In this document: positions 16,292-24,680 of the stretch, piece after piece
How positions within the stretch are numbered: position 1 is the first letter of the stretch
Layout of the letters: each line of letters opens with the position of its first letter
From: Armatimonadota bacterium
GTDB lineage: Bacteria > Armatimonadota > Fimbriimonadia > Fimbriimonadales > ATM1
Reading direction: 5' to 3'
NCBI GenBank assembly: GCA_021324165.1
Contig: JAJPJR010000013.1
Coordinates: 1-37,328, forward strand
Length of the DNA: 37,328 nt
Program-made: the position numbers and the translations under genes
Notes under the pieces: model-generated
Database searches by the model: none
Told to the model about the DNA's origin: nothing
Seen by the model: only the letters and a program-made list of their open reading frames with translations

Positions 16292-18112
16292 ATGATCGCG
16301 ATCGCAATCTGTTCGCTCACGCTTTCAAACATCTGGTATGTGGATGATGACGCGACCGGGCCGGGCTCGGGAACGTTCGACGATCCGTTTCCAACGATTC
16401 AACAAGGCATCAACGCGGCCGAATCCGGCGACACCGTGTTGATTCGCGACGGCACATACAAATCGAACGGCAATCGCAATCTTTTTGTTGACGGCAAAGC
16501 GATCACCCTCAGGAGCGAGCACGATTCCACCCAATGTGTGATTGATGCGGAAGGCTTTTCTACAATCTTTAACATAAAAGACGTGACCGGAGGCACCCTC
16601 ACGATTCAAGGCATCACAATGACCCACGGTGTTTCCATTCGCGGCGGCGCGCTCTATGCGGAAGATTCAAACATTTCGCTCGCCGGCGTGCGATGCATCT
16701 CTAATGCCGCAGGCTATGACGGAGGCGCCGCGTACTTCGAAAACTGCAACGTCAGCCTGACGGATACGACCTGCGACTCGAACAGAACGATCTCTCAAAG
16801 CGCGTCGGGAGGGGCGGTTTATGCTTGGAACTCCAAACTTCATGTCGAACAATGCGCATTCACGAACAATCTCGCGCGGGGATATGGCGGCGCCCTTGGA
16901 GCCGAGTCTTGCGATGTTGCGATGAGCGACTCGACGTTTTCTTCAAACGGCTCTCCGTTCAAAGGCGCCTATTATGGCGGTGCAGTTTCCATCTACCCGG
17001 GGCATGCAGATATCAAGCGATGCACCTTCGAAAACGGCTGGGCGTACGAGGTCGGCGGAGGCCTTTTTCTGTATGACGACAGTCCCGCCAGCTTTCCGCC
17101 TTCGCGCGTCATTGACTGCAAGTTCTCTCACAACCAGGCCGACACGGGCGGCGGGCTGCAACTCCTTTCGTTGCGCGCAATCGTCAAAGGATGCGAGTTC
17201 ACCGACAACGTCTCGGCAGGATACAGCGGATCGGGCGGCGGCCTTTATGCTTCGGGCAACATCACGATCAACGGCTGTGTGATGGCGCGAAACACCGCAC
17301 AGGGAGAAGAAGGCCTTGGATCGGCCATGGTGCTCGCCCTATACGGAACCATACGCGTATCCGATTGCGTGGCAACAAACAACCGCGGAAATTCCACAAT
17401 AGCCGTACAAAGCTTCGGGGCTGCGGACAAAGCGTACATCTCCAACTGCATCTTTTCGGCGAACAGCAGCCCTGTGTGCGTTGCCGGCTATGCACCCACT
17501 CTGCTGATCAACTGTCTGCTCGACCACACGGTTCCGCGCAGAAATGGCGGCAGCGTCGTGAATGCAAGCTCCGCGCAGGTGGAACTCGACAACTGCACGG
17601 TTACTGGAAGGCCGGATTCAGGGATCGGCTCGGGCCGTTATGGAGTTGGCGCGTGCTCGGCAAGTCAGGGCGGCACACTTTTAATTCGCAATTCGATTTT
17701 ATGGTTTTTTGGCGATTACCAAATACGACTCAATTCGGGAAGTGATCACGCGGACGTGCGGTATTCGTGCATCAAAGGCGGCTATGCGGGAACCGGCAAT
17801 ATCTCCGCCGATCCGCAATTTGCCGGCGTTGGCGACTACCGGCTCAGCCAGTTTTCGCCGTGCTGTGATGCAGGAGACAACACCAGCGTCCCCAGCGACT
17901 CTTGCGATTTGGACAACGACGGCGACTTCCAAGAGCAAGTGCCGTTTGATCTTGAAGGAAATGCGCGGTTTTTCGACAACCCGTTCGTTTCGGATACGGG
18001 CTTCGGCACTCCACCTGTTGTTGACATGGGGTGCTTCGAGTGGAATTCGCAGAGCGCCCCAAATTTCTGGTTTCAAGAGGGCCCGATTCTTAGGAGAGGG
18101 TGGGGCTATTGA
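16292..18112 (+). CDS. Right-handed beta-helix protein with choice-of-anchor-Q-like C-terminus
   Basis: 606 residues. After a very short uncharged signal-like start (MIAIAICSLTLSN) comes IWYVDDDATGPGSG, then FPTIQQGINAAESGDTVLI, the usual opening of DUF1565/pectin-lyase-like parallel beta-helices. Many PbH1-type coils with Asn ladders follow (GGALYAEDSNISLAGV, GGAAYFENCNVSLTDT and so on). The end ADPQFAGVGDYRLSQFSPCCD...DMGCFEW matches the choice-of-anchor-Q type tail, with an Asp-rich loop that may bind calcium. It is likely a surface carbohydrate-binding or structural protein. ATG 16292 has AGAGGTGAT six bases upstream. Its last codons overlap the converging gene. Confidence 0.88.
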   Translation: MIAIAICSLTLSNIWYVDDDATGPGSGTFDDPFPTIQQGINAAESGDTVLIRDGTYKSNGNRNLFVDGKAITLRSEHDSTQCVIDAEGFSTIFNIKDVTGGTLTIQGITMTHGVSIRGGALYAEDSNISLAGVRCISNAAGYDGGAAYFENCNVSLTDTTCDSNRTISQSASGGAVYAWNSKLHVEQCAFTNNLARGYGGALGAESCDVAMSDSTFSSNGSPFKGAYYGGAVSIYPGHADIKRCTFENGWAYEVGGGLFLYDDSPASFPPSRVIDCKFSHNQADTGGGLQLLSLRAIVKGCEFTDNVSAGYSGSGGGLYASGNITINGCVMARNTAQGEEGLGSAMVLALYGTIRVSDCVATNNRGNSTIAVQSFGAADKAYISNCIFSANSSPVCVAGYAPTLLINCLLDHTVPRRNGGSVVNASSAQVELDNCTVTGRPDSGIGSGRYGVGACSASQGGTLLIRNSILWFFGDYQIRLNSGSDHADVRYSCIKGGYAGTGNISADPQFAGVGDYRLSQFSPCCDAGDNTSVPSDSCDLDNDGDFQEQVPFDLEGNARFFDNPFVSDTGFGTPPVVDMGCFEWNSQSAPNFWFQEGPILRRGWGY

Positions 18113-18130
18113 TGAATCGGGCCCATTTTT
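18079..18130 (+). terminator. Terminator embedded in the overlap of two convergent genes
   Basis: An 11-bp inverted repeat GGGCCCGATTC (18079-18089) with GAATCGGGCCC (18114-18124) is followed by ATTTTT on the plus strand. The left arm codes near the end of the beta-helix protein, and the right arm codes the last residues of the opposite gene. The loop is 24 nt. Confidence 0.65.
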
Positions 18131-19122
18131 ACCACTTCAAAGTCGCTTGCTTTCACGTTTTTCAGCGTGTTCATTTCGTCATCGTTCCAGCGCGGGTCGG
18201 CCGTGCCGGAAAGAAACATGTCGCTGCCGTTGTCGGCCACAAACATTCCGTACTTTTTCAACGCCCGCAAAATGACTTGCGCATGCGGCGGATACGATGA
18301 AATATCGAAACTCGCTTTCAACCGAAACCGCGTTCCCATCGGCGGACGGTTTGTGCTGGTGTTGGAACTTGCATAATGCGTGGCGGGATGGATGTACGCC
18401 TTTCGGGTTATCTGCACAGTGAAACGCAGCGCATGATTGATTGCGCCTTGTTCATACACTTCGTCATAGCGCACCAACCCCGCAAGAATCGGCAGACCGG
18501 CCGCATCGGCGGATGTCCAGCCATCGGGCCGAAGCGCGTTGGAGTTTAAATCGAACTTCGCGCCGCACGCAGTCTGCCAACCCGGGCCGACATAAAACGA
18601 GTAAAACGTTTCATAAAGAATCCAGTTGTCAACGTCAATGACCAGCACATGCCGATCGCTGCCGTTTTCCACCGGCGCGTTAGGCGGGAACGGATAAGGG
18701 CCGGGATCGCTTTCATCGCCGTACCAGATGAAATCCATCGGCACTTTTGGCTGGTTTTTGCTCACGACGATGTAAGGAATGCCGAACGGCCCGCCGTTCC
18801 AGTTAGCGCCGAAATCTGGATGCAGCGGATCGTTCGCGCCGATGGTGCTGATGATGGAATCGGACAGCGGATCAACCGGTTCGGTGTCAATCGGTGTGTT
18901 CCACGGGTTGTCGTCGGGAAACATTCGGCGCCCGCCGAGGCTTCCGTTGATTCCGAGCGACGCGGCATTTGCACCGCCGCTTTTGATGGGGTTTCGGCTG
19001 CCTTGCGGGGACGAATTCTCCGTAATTTTCAGGAGGCGACCAGCCGGGTCGAGCGGCCCGTTGAAAACAGGTTCGGTGGCGCCGTAAGCGCCCAACGCCA
19101 AAACGATCGTCGTACTGAGCAT
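18106..19122 (-). CDS. Secreted protein of a conserved uncharacterised family
   Basis: 338 residues with a short signal peptide lacking positive charges (MLSTTIVLALGAYGA). The mature part has blocks I recall from a widespread uncharacterised family in soil bacteria: DDNPWNTPIDTEPVDP, HPDFGANWNGGPFGIPY, YGDESDPGPYPFPP, DRHVLVIDVDNWILYE, and the closing ALKKYGMFVADNGSDMFL. The richness in Asp, Trp and Tyr suggests an extracellular carbohydrate-active or binding role, but no function is established to my knowledge. ATG 19122 has GGAGAAGG upstream. It overlaps the beta-helix gene tail-to-tail by 7 bp. Confidence 0.8.
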   Translation of the reverse strand: MLSTTIVLALGAYGATEPVFNGPLDPAGRLLKITENSSPQGSRNPIKSGGANAASLGINGSLGGRRMFPDDNPWNTPIDTEPVDPLSDSIISTIGANDPLHPDFGANWNGGPFGIPYIVVSKNQPKVPMDFIWYGDESDPGPYPFPPNAPVENGSDRHVLVIDVDNWILYETFYSFYVGPGWQTACGAKFDLNSNALRPDGWTSADAAGLPILAGLVRYDEVYEQGAINHALRFTVQITRKAYIHPATHYASSNTSTNRPPMGTRFRLKASFDISSYPPHAQVILRALKKYGMFVADNGSDMFLSGTADPRWNDDEMNTLKNVKASDFEVVKMGPIHQ

Positions 19123-19546
19123 CTGCCTTCTCCCGCGACATCAGCCCGAATGTCTTATTAGTGTGTTGACGTGATCAGAGAAGGCATTGGTTCTGTGGCG
19201 AGAGGCTTTTGCGATTGGCCCCCGTTGGAGGAACCTTTCGATCACGAATTCGAGTTCGCCCAGGCTGTTTGGTTCTCGAACGAAAATCCGCTTAAGTTCA
19301 CTCAAAAACCTTGAATCGAGTGCTCAGCCTCGCCCAAGCTATGCAGGTCCTATGGAACGGGTTGCGAATGGATTGATCCTGATGTTCGACGCCCCCGCAG
19401 ATGCCGTCCCCGCAACGTCCGATCTCGGTCTATAGTGATCTGAGGTGCTGCTTTTCAACCAGCCTATAGGACGCTTTTTCCGGAGGGCTTTCGGCCCTAT
19501 AATTGGCTAGCACTCTTCGCATGACCGGAAAGATGAGTTGGAAACT
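19123..19546. other. 424-bp gap beside the restriction-modification operon, possible gene remnant
   Basis: No convincing gene. A plus-strand frame from GTG 19171 to TGA 19312-19314 codes 47 residues with protein-like composition (for example FCDWPPLEEPFDHEFEFAQA), and could be the remnant of a larger gene cut at the island edge. A second short frame runs 19352-19435 (27 residues). Near 19473-19501 lie the palindrome CCTATAGG and a small hairpin AGGGC/GCCCT followed by ATAATT. No transposase or direct repeats that would mark an insertion were seen. Confidence 0.4.
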
Positions 19547-22228
19547 TCATTGGTAACGCCGGAAGGCCGATTCGAGCTCGGCGAAGGTCTTGATCGGCTG
19601 CGCACGAAATTCCTCCGAGTCGACATACATGAACGAGTAGGTGATCTCTGACCCAACCTTGGATACGTCCTTGCACCACTGCTTGAGACGTGCCATTTTT
19701 TGCGGAACGTCCAGGTCTTCCTGGCCCTTGGTTTCGACGACGACGACCCGGCCGTCGGCTGTCTTTACCAGGAAGTCAGGGAAGTAAGTCGATATGCTTC
19801 CGTCAGCGGCGACGTAGTCGAGGCGGAAGTTCACGGCAAAGTAGTTCTTTGCGTATGAGGCGACGTCGGGGCAATCTTCCAGCCAGCGCGCGAATTCAAG
19901 TTCGAACGGGCTGTCGCCAATGATGCGGTTAAACACGCTCTTCTTTGCGGGCAGATACGGTTGGTCCTTTGCGGCAAATGGACGAGTGTTGCGGAGTTTC
20001 AAGAAGTCACGGATCTCAGCGTCACCTTTATCGCGGACAGTGAGAGCGTTGATCGCGGAGACAAAGGAGTCGAGAATTGTCTTCGATGCGGCAAGCTCAG
20101 AGAGGTTTCGGATCGTGTTGGGGTCCTCGAGGAGGACTTTCTGCGCGAAAAGTGAAGACTGGATGAACTCTTTGACCTTGCCATACAAGATGTCGTATCC
20201 GCTTACAAGGCGGAGCTTCTTCATCAGAGCTTGGGTGAAATACCCGATGACGCTTGAGTAGTCAATGATGCCAAAAGCATCGAGAATGGTCGTGTGCGTT
20301 ATCTCGTCTGTAACGATGTCTTTGAAGACGATTTGGCGTTGTTCCTCTTCCGAGAACTGGCGGTAGGTAACTTTCTCATTTCCCATACGAGATGGATCGA
20401 GCTCAGAAAGGTTCTTGTACTCGCGGAAGATTCGGGGGGTTAATACTGGCAATTCGATGTCGAGGGCATCGAGATCTTTTCCTTTATTATCTTTGTCAAC
20501 CTCGACCATGACGGGCGTTTTTGCGGGAGTTCCCGCGCCCATTGCCCTTCGCTCCAGGATGACCCCTTCCGCTTGGATTGATTCGACAAATTCCATGAAG
20601 AGCTTGGTGCCGACGACGCTCACTTGTTCAGGAACTTCCCCAATGTACATCTTGCGAAGTCCACGGCCAAGGGTTTGTTCGGGAAGGATTCTCGCAGGAG
20701 AGGTGTAGGTTCGCAGGCCGACAATCGTCGTCACATTCCGGACGTCCCAACCTTCTTTCAAGACGAGGACCGAGACTATGGCCTTGTGGGGATTGTCACT
20801 GTCATCTATTTCGTTGGCCGCCTTCCTTAGCGCATCGAGTTCCTCTTTGGATTTTCCAGATGAAGCCTCAGAGATCTCGCCGTTTTTCTTTGTATGGATG
20901 GTCAATACACTTCCCTTAAGGTCAGGATAGTGGGACTCCAGAAAATCCGCGACATCATCGCAATTGCGAGTGTCATCCGTCATCACAAAGAGCACGGCCT
21001 TTTTGCCGATCTTGGCATGCTCTTCGTAGGCTTTCCGCCATTCGATTACGCCAAGGTCGAGGTAGTCCTTATACTTTTCGGTGTACTTCGCGCTTTGGCG
21101 TTCGTCAAGTTTTGTGCGGCTAGGGGCGTCGGGAAGTACCGGATGTTTCACGACGTTTTGAAAGATGGCTTCTACCAAAGGATAGTCCGCAACCGTCTGC
21201 ACGAAGATCGAGCCATTGTCATGTTTGGGTGTCGCCGTGACATCGAGCTGCATGGCGAGCTTATCGCCTTTTTGGAGCAACTTGTTGTGGATGTCGCGAA
21301 TGTTTTTGAACCAAGCCATTCTTGGGTTATGGATATGGTGAGCCTCGTCATTCATGACCATCAGCTCGTCAATATCTCGGACGATGAGGCCCAGGTCAAC
21401 ATTGGAGTCGGTGGTTTTCGTCACCGGCTTGCCGCCGAGGAAATAGTCGCGCAGGTCATCGTCGTCGGGAGACGGCAACGTCTCGTTTCCCGCGTAGACG
21501 CGGTGGATGTTCGTTAGGAAGATGTTTCCTGTTGGGTGGGTGACGCGGACGTCGTCTTGCACATGCAATTGAAGTTGGAAGTCGCTCTTCCAGTCGCGCC
21601 CACAAAATCCGTTGTCGGGGACAACTGGGTCGGTCCGCAAAAAGATGTCGAGACCCTTAAAGTCTTTGTACAGCCGATCCAAAACAATAATGTTGGGGGC
21701 GATCACAAGAAAGTTGCGAGCCAGTTGGCTCTCCGCCTCGTACGTCTTATGAAAAAAGCTCCATGCCAGGGCAAGGCTAAGAACTTTGGTCTTGCCGCTC
21801 CCGGTGGCCATTTTGATGACGTATCGCGGCCAATCCTCGTCAAACATTCCGGCCGAGACGGCGCCGCTCGAGTCGAATCGCATGAGATCAAATTTGTCTT
21901 TGACCTTCACCACGTCGTTCAGATAGATGATCGTCTCAATCGCTTCACGTTGTGCAAAGTAGTACCGAAACTCTAAATCGGTCTGCCCGAATTGCTGCAT
22001 CAAATGAGGCTCATAGAACCACCATCTTAGAAGGGATTTGCTGGTCTCACTGGCTCCGTCGTACCCTGAGTCTCGCCAATTCTTCACAGCCTTTCGGAGT
22101 TTTGGGACAAGCGGCGGCATCAGCTTGTCCATCGTATTCTCGCGCAACTCTTCATCGGCAGGGAACCACCGATATTCTGGAGGTACGACGACGTAAGGGG
22201 ATTGGGGAAGTTTAGGATGCAGACCCAT
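19547..22228 (-). CDS. res: Type III restriction enzyme, Res subunit
   Basis: 893 residues, matching the family. The superfamily 2 helicase core is clear: Walker A ATGSGKT (141-147), DEAH box (294-297), TATP motif III (331-334), and the late motif QTLGRGLRKM. The C-terminal nuclease is a PD-(D/E)xK type: Pro817-Asp818 in YFPDFLV and Glu832-x-Lys834 in VVVETKGQ. Together with Mod it cuts DNA carrying unmethylated, inversely oriented target sites, using ATP. Its ATG follows the mod TAA directly, so translation is coupled. All motifs look intact, so the enzyme is probably active. Confidence 0.95.
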   Translation of the reverse strand: MGLHPKLPQSPYVVVPPEYRWFPADEELRENTMDKLMPPLVPKLRKAVKNWRDSGYDGASETSKSLLRWWFYEPHLMQQFGQTDLEFRYYFAQREAIETIIYLNDVVKVKDKFDLMRFDSSGAVSAGMFDEDWPRYVIKMATGSGKTKVLSLALAWSFFHKTYEAESQLARNFLVIAPNIIVLDRLYKDFKGLDIFLRTDPVVPDNGFCGRDWKSDFQLQLHVQDDVRVTHPTGNIFLTNIHRVYAGNETLPSPDDDDLRDYFLGGKPVTKTTDSNVDLGLIVRDIDELMVMNDEAHHIHNPRMAWFKNIRDIHNKLLQKGDKLAMQLDVTATPKHDNGSIFVQTVADYPLVEAIFQNVVKHPVLPDAPSRTKLDERQSAKYTEKYKDYLDLGVIEWRKAYEEHAKIGKKAVLFVMTDDTRNCDDVADFLESHYPDLKGSVLTIHTKKNGEISEASSGKSKEELDALRKAANEIDDSDNPHKAIVSVLVLKEGWDVRNVTTIVGLRTYTSPARILPEQTLGRGLRKMYIGEVPEQVSVVGTKLFMEFVESIQAEGVILERRAMGAGTPAKTPVMVEVDKDNKGKDLDALDIELPVLTPRIFREYKNLSELDPSRMGNEKVTYRQFSEEEQRQIVFKDIVTDEITHTTILDAFGIIDYSSVIGYFTQALMKKLRLVSGYDILYGKVKEFIQSSLFAQKVLLEDPNTIRNLSELAASKTILDSFVSAINALTVRDKGDAEIRDFLKLRNTRPFAAKDQPYLPAKKSVFNRIIGDSPFELEFARWLEDCPDVASYAKNYFAVNFRLDYVAADGSISTYFPDFLVKTADGRVVVVETKGQEDLDVPQKMARLKQWCKDVSKVGSEITYSFMYVDSEEFRAQPIKTFAELESAFRRYQ

Positions 22229-24511
22229 TTAGATCGTCACCTCAATCACCTTCATCGTGTCATTCCCAAAGATGTCAACGACTTTCACCGCGATCTTGCG
22301 GCGACCCTTGGGAAGCTTCTTTGCAACCGAAACCAACTCGAGATTACGTTTCTTCTTCGTTCGAAAGTCCTGCCACTCGTTTTCGAACACGTAATCGCCA
22401 GTCCAAACCTCCTCGTATTCGGCCGGCTCTCCCTCCCCCGACCCCTCCCTCTCGCCATGCGAAAGGGAGGGGGATTTGCGAACTCTGATAATCTCCTTCT
22501 TGCTCTCGAAATTAAAATCCACAGCCCAATAGTCCACCCAGTCGCTCCATTTCTTCGTGAGCTGCTCGCGCGTAACCACGCCGTTCGCGTCCTTGCTGAC
22601 CTTGACGATCTGGCCGCGCTCGACCACGATTTTGCTGCCCTTGTCCTTGATCTCCGCTTCGGCGGCTTTGATGCTGTCCTGGCTGTAGAACACGCTGAAG
22701 TCGGTCAGCTCCACGGCGACGGTGTTGCCCTGGATGCGGGGCGTGACCTCCAGGTACGCCACGTCGTGGAAGACCACCTGGTTCTTCTCGACGGCGCGCT
22801 TGTCGAACACCTCGGCGGGGATGTACTTGGGGGCGAGATCAATGCCCTTGCCCTTGGCCTCTTCGAGCGTTGCCGGGAAGAGGCCCATCTCGAATTCGAA
22901 GCCGAGGATGTCGGCACGGGTGATCTGCTTCTGGCGGCATTCGTTGATGACCTCTTCCACGTAGAGGCGTGTGACGGGGAGGTTGACGGGGCCGACCGAG
23001 ACCATGCGGCCCGCCTTCTTGGCGTGGAAGGTGGTGAAGCCGTCCACCGCTTCGGCCTGGTAGGCGCGCAGGATGAGCTTCACGAACTCGCGCTCCTTAG
23101 CATCGATCTGCTTGCGGCGCTCCTCTTCGCGCAGGTCGAGATTGACGCCGATGTAGTGCTGGCGCTCGTACTTGCCGAGGTTGAGGATTTCGAACGCGCG
23201 GTAGGGCTTGTCAGCGGCCTTCAGTTCGCGCTGAACCTGGATCATGCGCTTGCGGGTGGTGTGGATCGCGAACTTGCCGAGGTCGGCGCAAATCCACTTG
23301 CGACCGAGCTTTTCGGCAACGGCGGCTGTTGTGCCGGAGCCGCAAAAGACATCAGCCACCAGGTCACCTGGATTAGACGAAGCGCAAACAATGCGCTCAA
23401 GGAGAGGAGCGGGCTTCTGCGTAGCATAAGTCTTCTGCACAGAGGCTGAGATGTCTGTCCATATGTCCCTGCACCGGACTCCGTCTTCGGATCGGTACGT
23501 CTTTTTGCGAGGGACCTTGCCGGCTTCGACAACAAGCTTGCCAGTCTCAAGCCACTCTCGGGCGGTTTCGAGAGGCATTCTGTATCCGTTTTGTGGCCTC
23601 TTTTCACCAAGACCGAGATCGTATACGTATCCGCCGCCGCCAGGGTTGTCTACAGAAGTAAGTTGATAGACTCCTTGCTCGTCCTGTAAAGTGTAGAGCC
23701 GATCGCTTGCCTCACCGTAATCCTGAAAGATGTCGTTCCAAACCGATGATTCGCCTTTTGTGTAGGAGAAAATGGTATCGTGCGATTTGATGAACTTCTT
23801 ATTCTTCGCGGATGAGTCGCCGATGGCGGATTGCCATATGATTTCGTTTCGAAATCGATGAGGGCTGAATACTTCGTCTAATGCCAACCTCATGTTTCCA
23901 GAAAGCCGCCAGTCGCAGTGAGCGTAAATGCTCCCAGTATCTGCTAAAAGATCCCGCAACAGCACCAGCCGTTCGTAAATCATCGCGAGAAACGAATCAT
24001 CGCCTCGACCCCACGTGTCACGGTAGGCCAGCTCTTCCAGAACGTTCCGCCTCTTTGTGAATGTCTCGTCGCCGATCTCAATGTCCATGCTGAAGTCGGC
24101 GCCGACGTCGAACGGCGGATCAATGTAGATGAGCTTGATGCCGCCTTGCTTCTCGATCTCCTCGCGCATGGGCCCGTTCTTGAGCGAGGAGAGGATGAGC
24201 TTGTTGTCGCCCCAGATGAGCTTGTTGGTCCAGTCCTTCACCTGCCGGCCGCTGCCGGCGTCGAAAAGGTCCGGCTGCGCCTTGAGCGTCTTTTCCGACC
24301 TTGGCTCGTCCACGTGCTCGATCACCTGGAACGGCAGCACGACGGATGTGACCTCGTTGGTCTTGCCATTCCAAACCAACTCGACCTCCCGTTTATCCTC
24401 AAACAGCAGGAAGCGGTACTTGTCCGGCAGCGCCTTCCCCGCCTCGATATACCGGATCACCTCTTGCTGCTCTTGCTGCGTGAGTCGGTGCGATGAACCA
24501 GATCGTTTCAA
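22229..24511 (-). CDS. mod: Type III DNA N6-adenine methyltransferase, Mod subunit
   Basis: About 760 residues. Numbering from the longer start at 24517, it has motif IV DPPF (133-136), a target-recognition stretch (about 205-385), then motif I FCGSGTT (391-397), the beta-class order of Type III Mod proteins. It modifies adenine in the recognition site and supplies specificity to Res. The start is uncertain: the frame has only TTG starts, at 24517 and 24511, with no Shine-Dalgarno. A good promoter puts the transcript start near 24513, which favours 24511 or a later GTG. A palindromic G-rich repeat codes residues around 683-697 in frame. Base composition varies sharply along the gene. Confidence 0.93.
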   Translation of the reverse strand: MKRSGSSHRLTQQEQQEVIRYIEAGKALPDKYRFLLFEDKREVELVWNGKTNEVTSVVLPFQVIEHVDEPRSEKTLKAQPDLFDAGSGRQVKDWTNKLIWGDNKLILSSLKNGPMREEIEKQGGIKLIYIDPPFDVGADFSMDIEIGDETFTKRRNVLEELAYRDTWGRGDDSFLAMIYERLVLLRDLLADTGSIYAHCDWRLSGNMRLALDEVFSPHRFRNEIIWQSAIGDSSAKNKKFIKSHDTIFSYTKGESSVWNDIFQDYGEASDRLYTLQDEQGVYQLTSVDNPGGGGYVYDLGLGEKRPQNGYRMPLETAREWLETGKLVVEAGKVPRKKTYRSEDGVRCRDIWTDISASVQKTYATQKPAPLLERIVCASSNPGDLVADVFCGSGTTAAVAEKLGRKWICADLGKFAIHTTRKRMIQVQRELKAADKPYRAFEILNLGKYERQHYIGVNLDLREEERRKQIDAKEREFVKLILRAYQAEAVDGFTTFHAKKAGRMVSVGPVNLPVTRLYVEEVINECRQKQITRADILGFEFEMGLFPATLEEAKGKGIDLAPKYIPAEVFDKRAVEKNQVVFHDVAYLEVTPRIQGNTVAVELTDFSVFYSQDSIKAAEAEIKDKGSKIVVERGQIVKVSKDANGVVTREQLTKKWSDWVDYWAVDFNFESKKEIIRVRKSPSLSHGEREGSGEGEPAEYEEVWTGDYVFENEWQDFRTKKKRNLELVSVAKKLPKGRRKIAVKVVDIFGNDTMKVIEVTI
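22429..22473 (-). repeat. Palindromic G-rich repeat element inside mod
   Basis: CCCCTCCCT (22442-22450) pairs with AGGGAGGGG (22464-22472), with an inner TCGC/GCGA stem, next to a purine-rich tail (22429-22441). Read on the mod strand it codes Ser-Pro-Ser-Leu-Ser-His-Gly-Glu-Arg-Glu-Gly-Ser-Gly-Glu-Gly-Glu, a peptide typical of a dispersed repeat that I recall from many bacterial genomes and unlike the flanking Mod sequence. Confidence 0.65.
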
Positions 24512-24519
24512 GGCCAACC

Positions 24520-24549
24520 AGTATACGGAACACTCTTGGTGAGATTCAA
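24520..24549 (-). promoter_or_regulatory. Promoter of the mod-res operon
   Basis: On the minus strand TTGAAT (24544-24549) and TATACT (24520-24525) are 18 bases apart. The predicted transcript start is near 24513, at or within two bases of the TTG start codons, so the mod message would be almost leaderless. Confidence 0.6.
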
Positions 24550-24637
24550 ATGCTCTGAGTCGTGTTCAGCCGATGCGGCCCGAGCGTTTACGCCCCCTCG
24601 GCAGGTGATGAACTGAGAGAGAATGACGACGAACCAG

Positions 24638-24680
24638 CCCTCACCGCGCTTGGGCCAGGGTGAGGAGGGTGCGAGGGGGG
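24638..24680 (+). repeat. Second copy of the palindromic G-rich repeat, at the ispH stop
   Basis: CCTCACC (24639-24645) pairs with GGTGAGG (24659-24665) and is followed by a purine/G-rich tail ending GCGAGGGGGG. The layout (hairpin plus G-rich tail) is the same as in the copy inside mod, in opposite orientation. It contains the ispH stop codon (24641-24643) and its last codons. Confidence 0.5.

Noticed and set aside
19507-19515. CIRCE-like half site TAGCACTC
   Set aside because: The matching GAGTGCTAA half at 9-base spacing is absent, and the site lies downstream of res, not before a chaperone gene.
22202-23449. Long plus-strand open frame (415 codons) opposite mod
   Set aside because: Antisense shadow of the methyltransferase in its GC-rich part; composition rich in Leu, Val, Asp and His with no motif.
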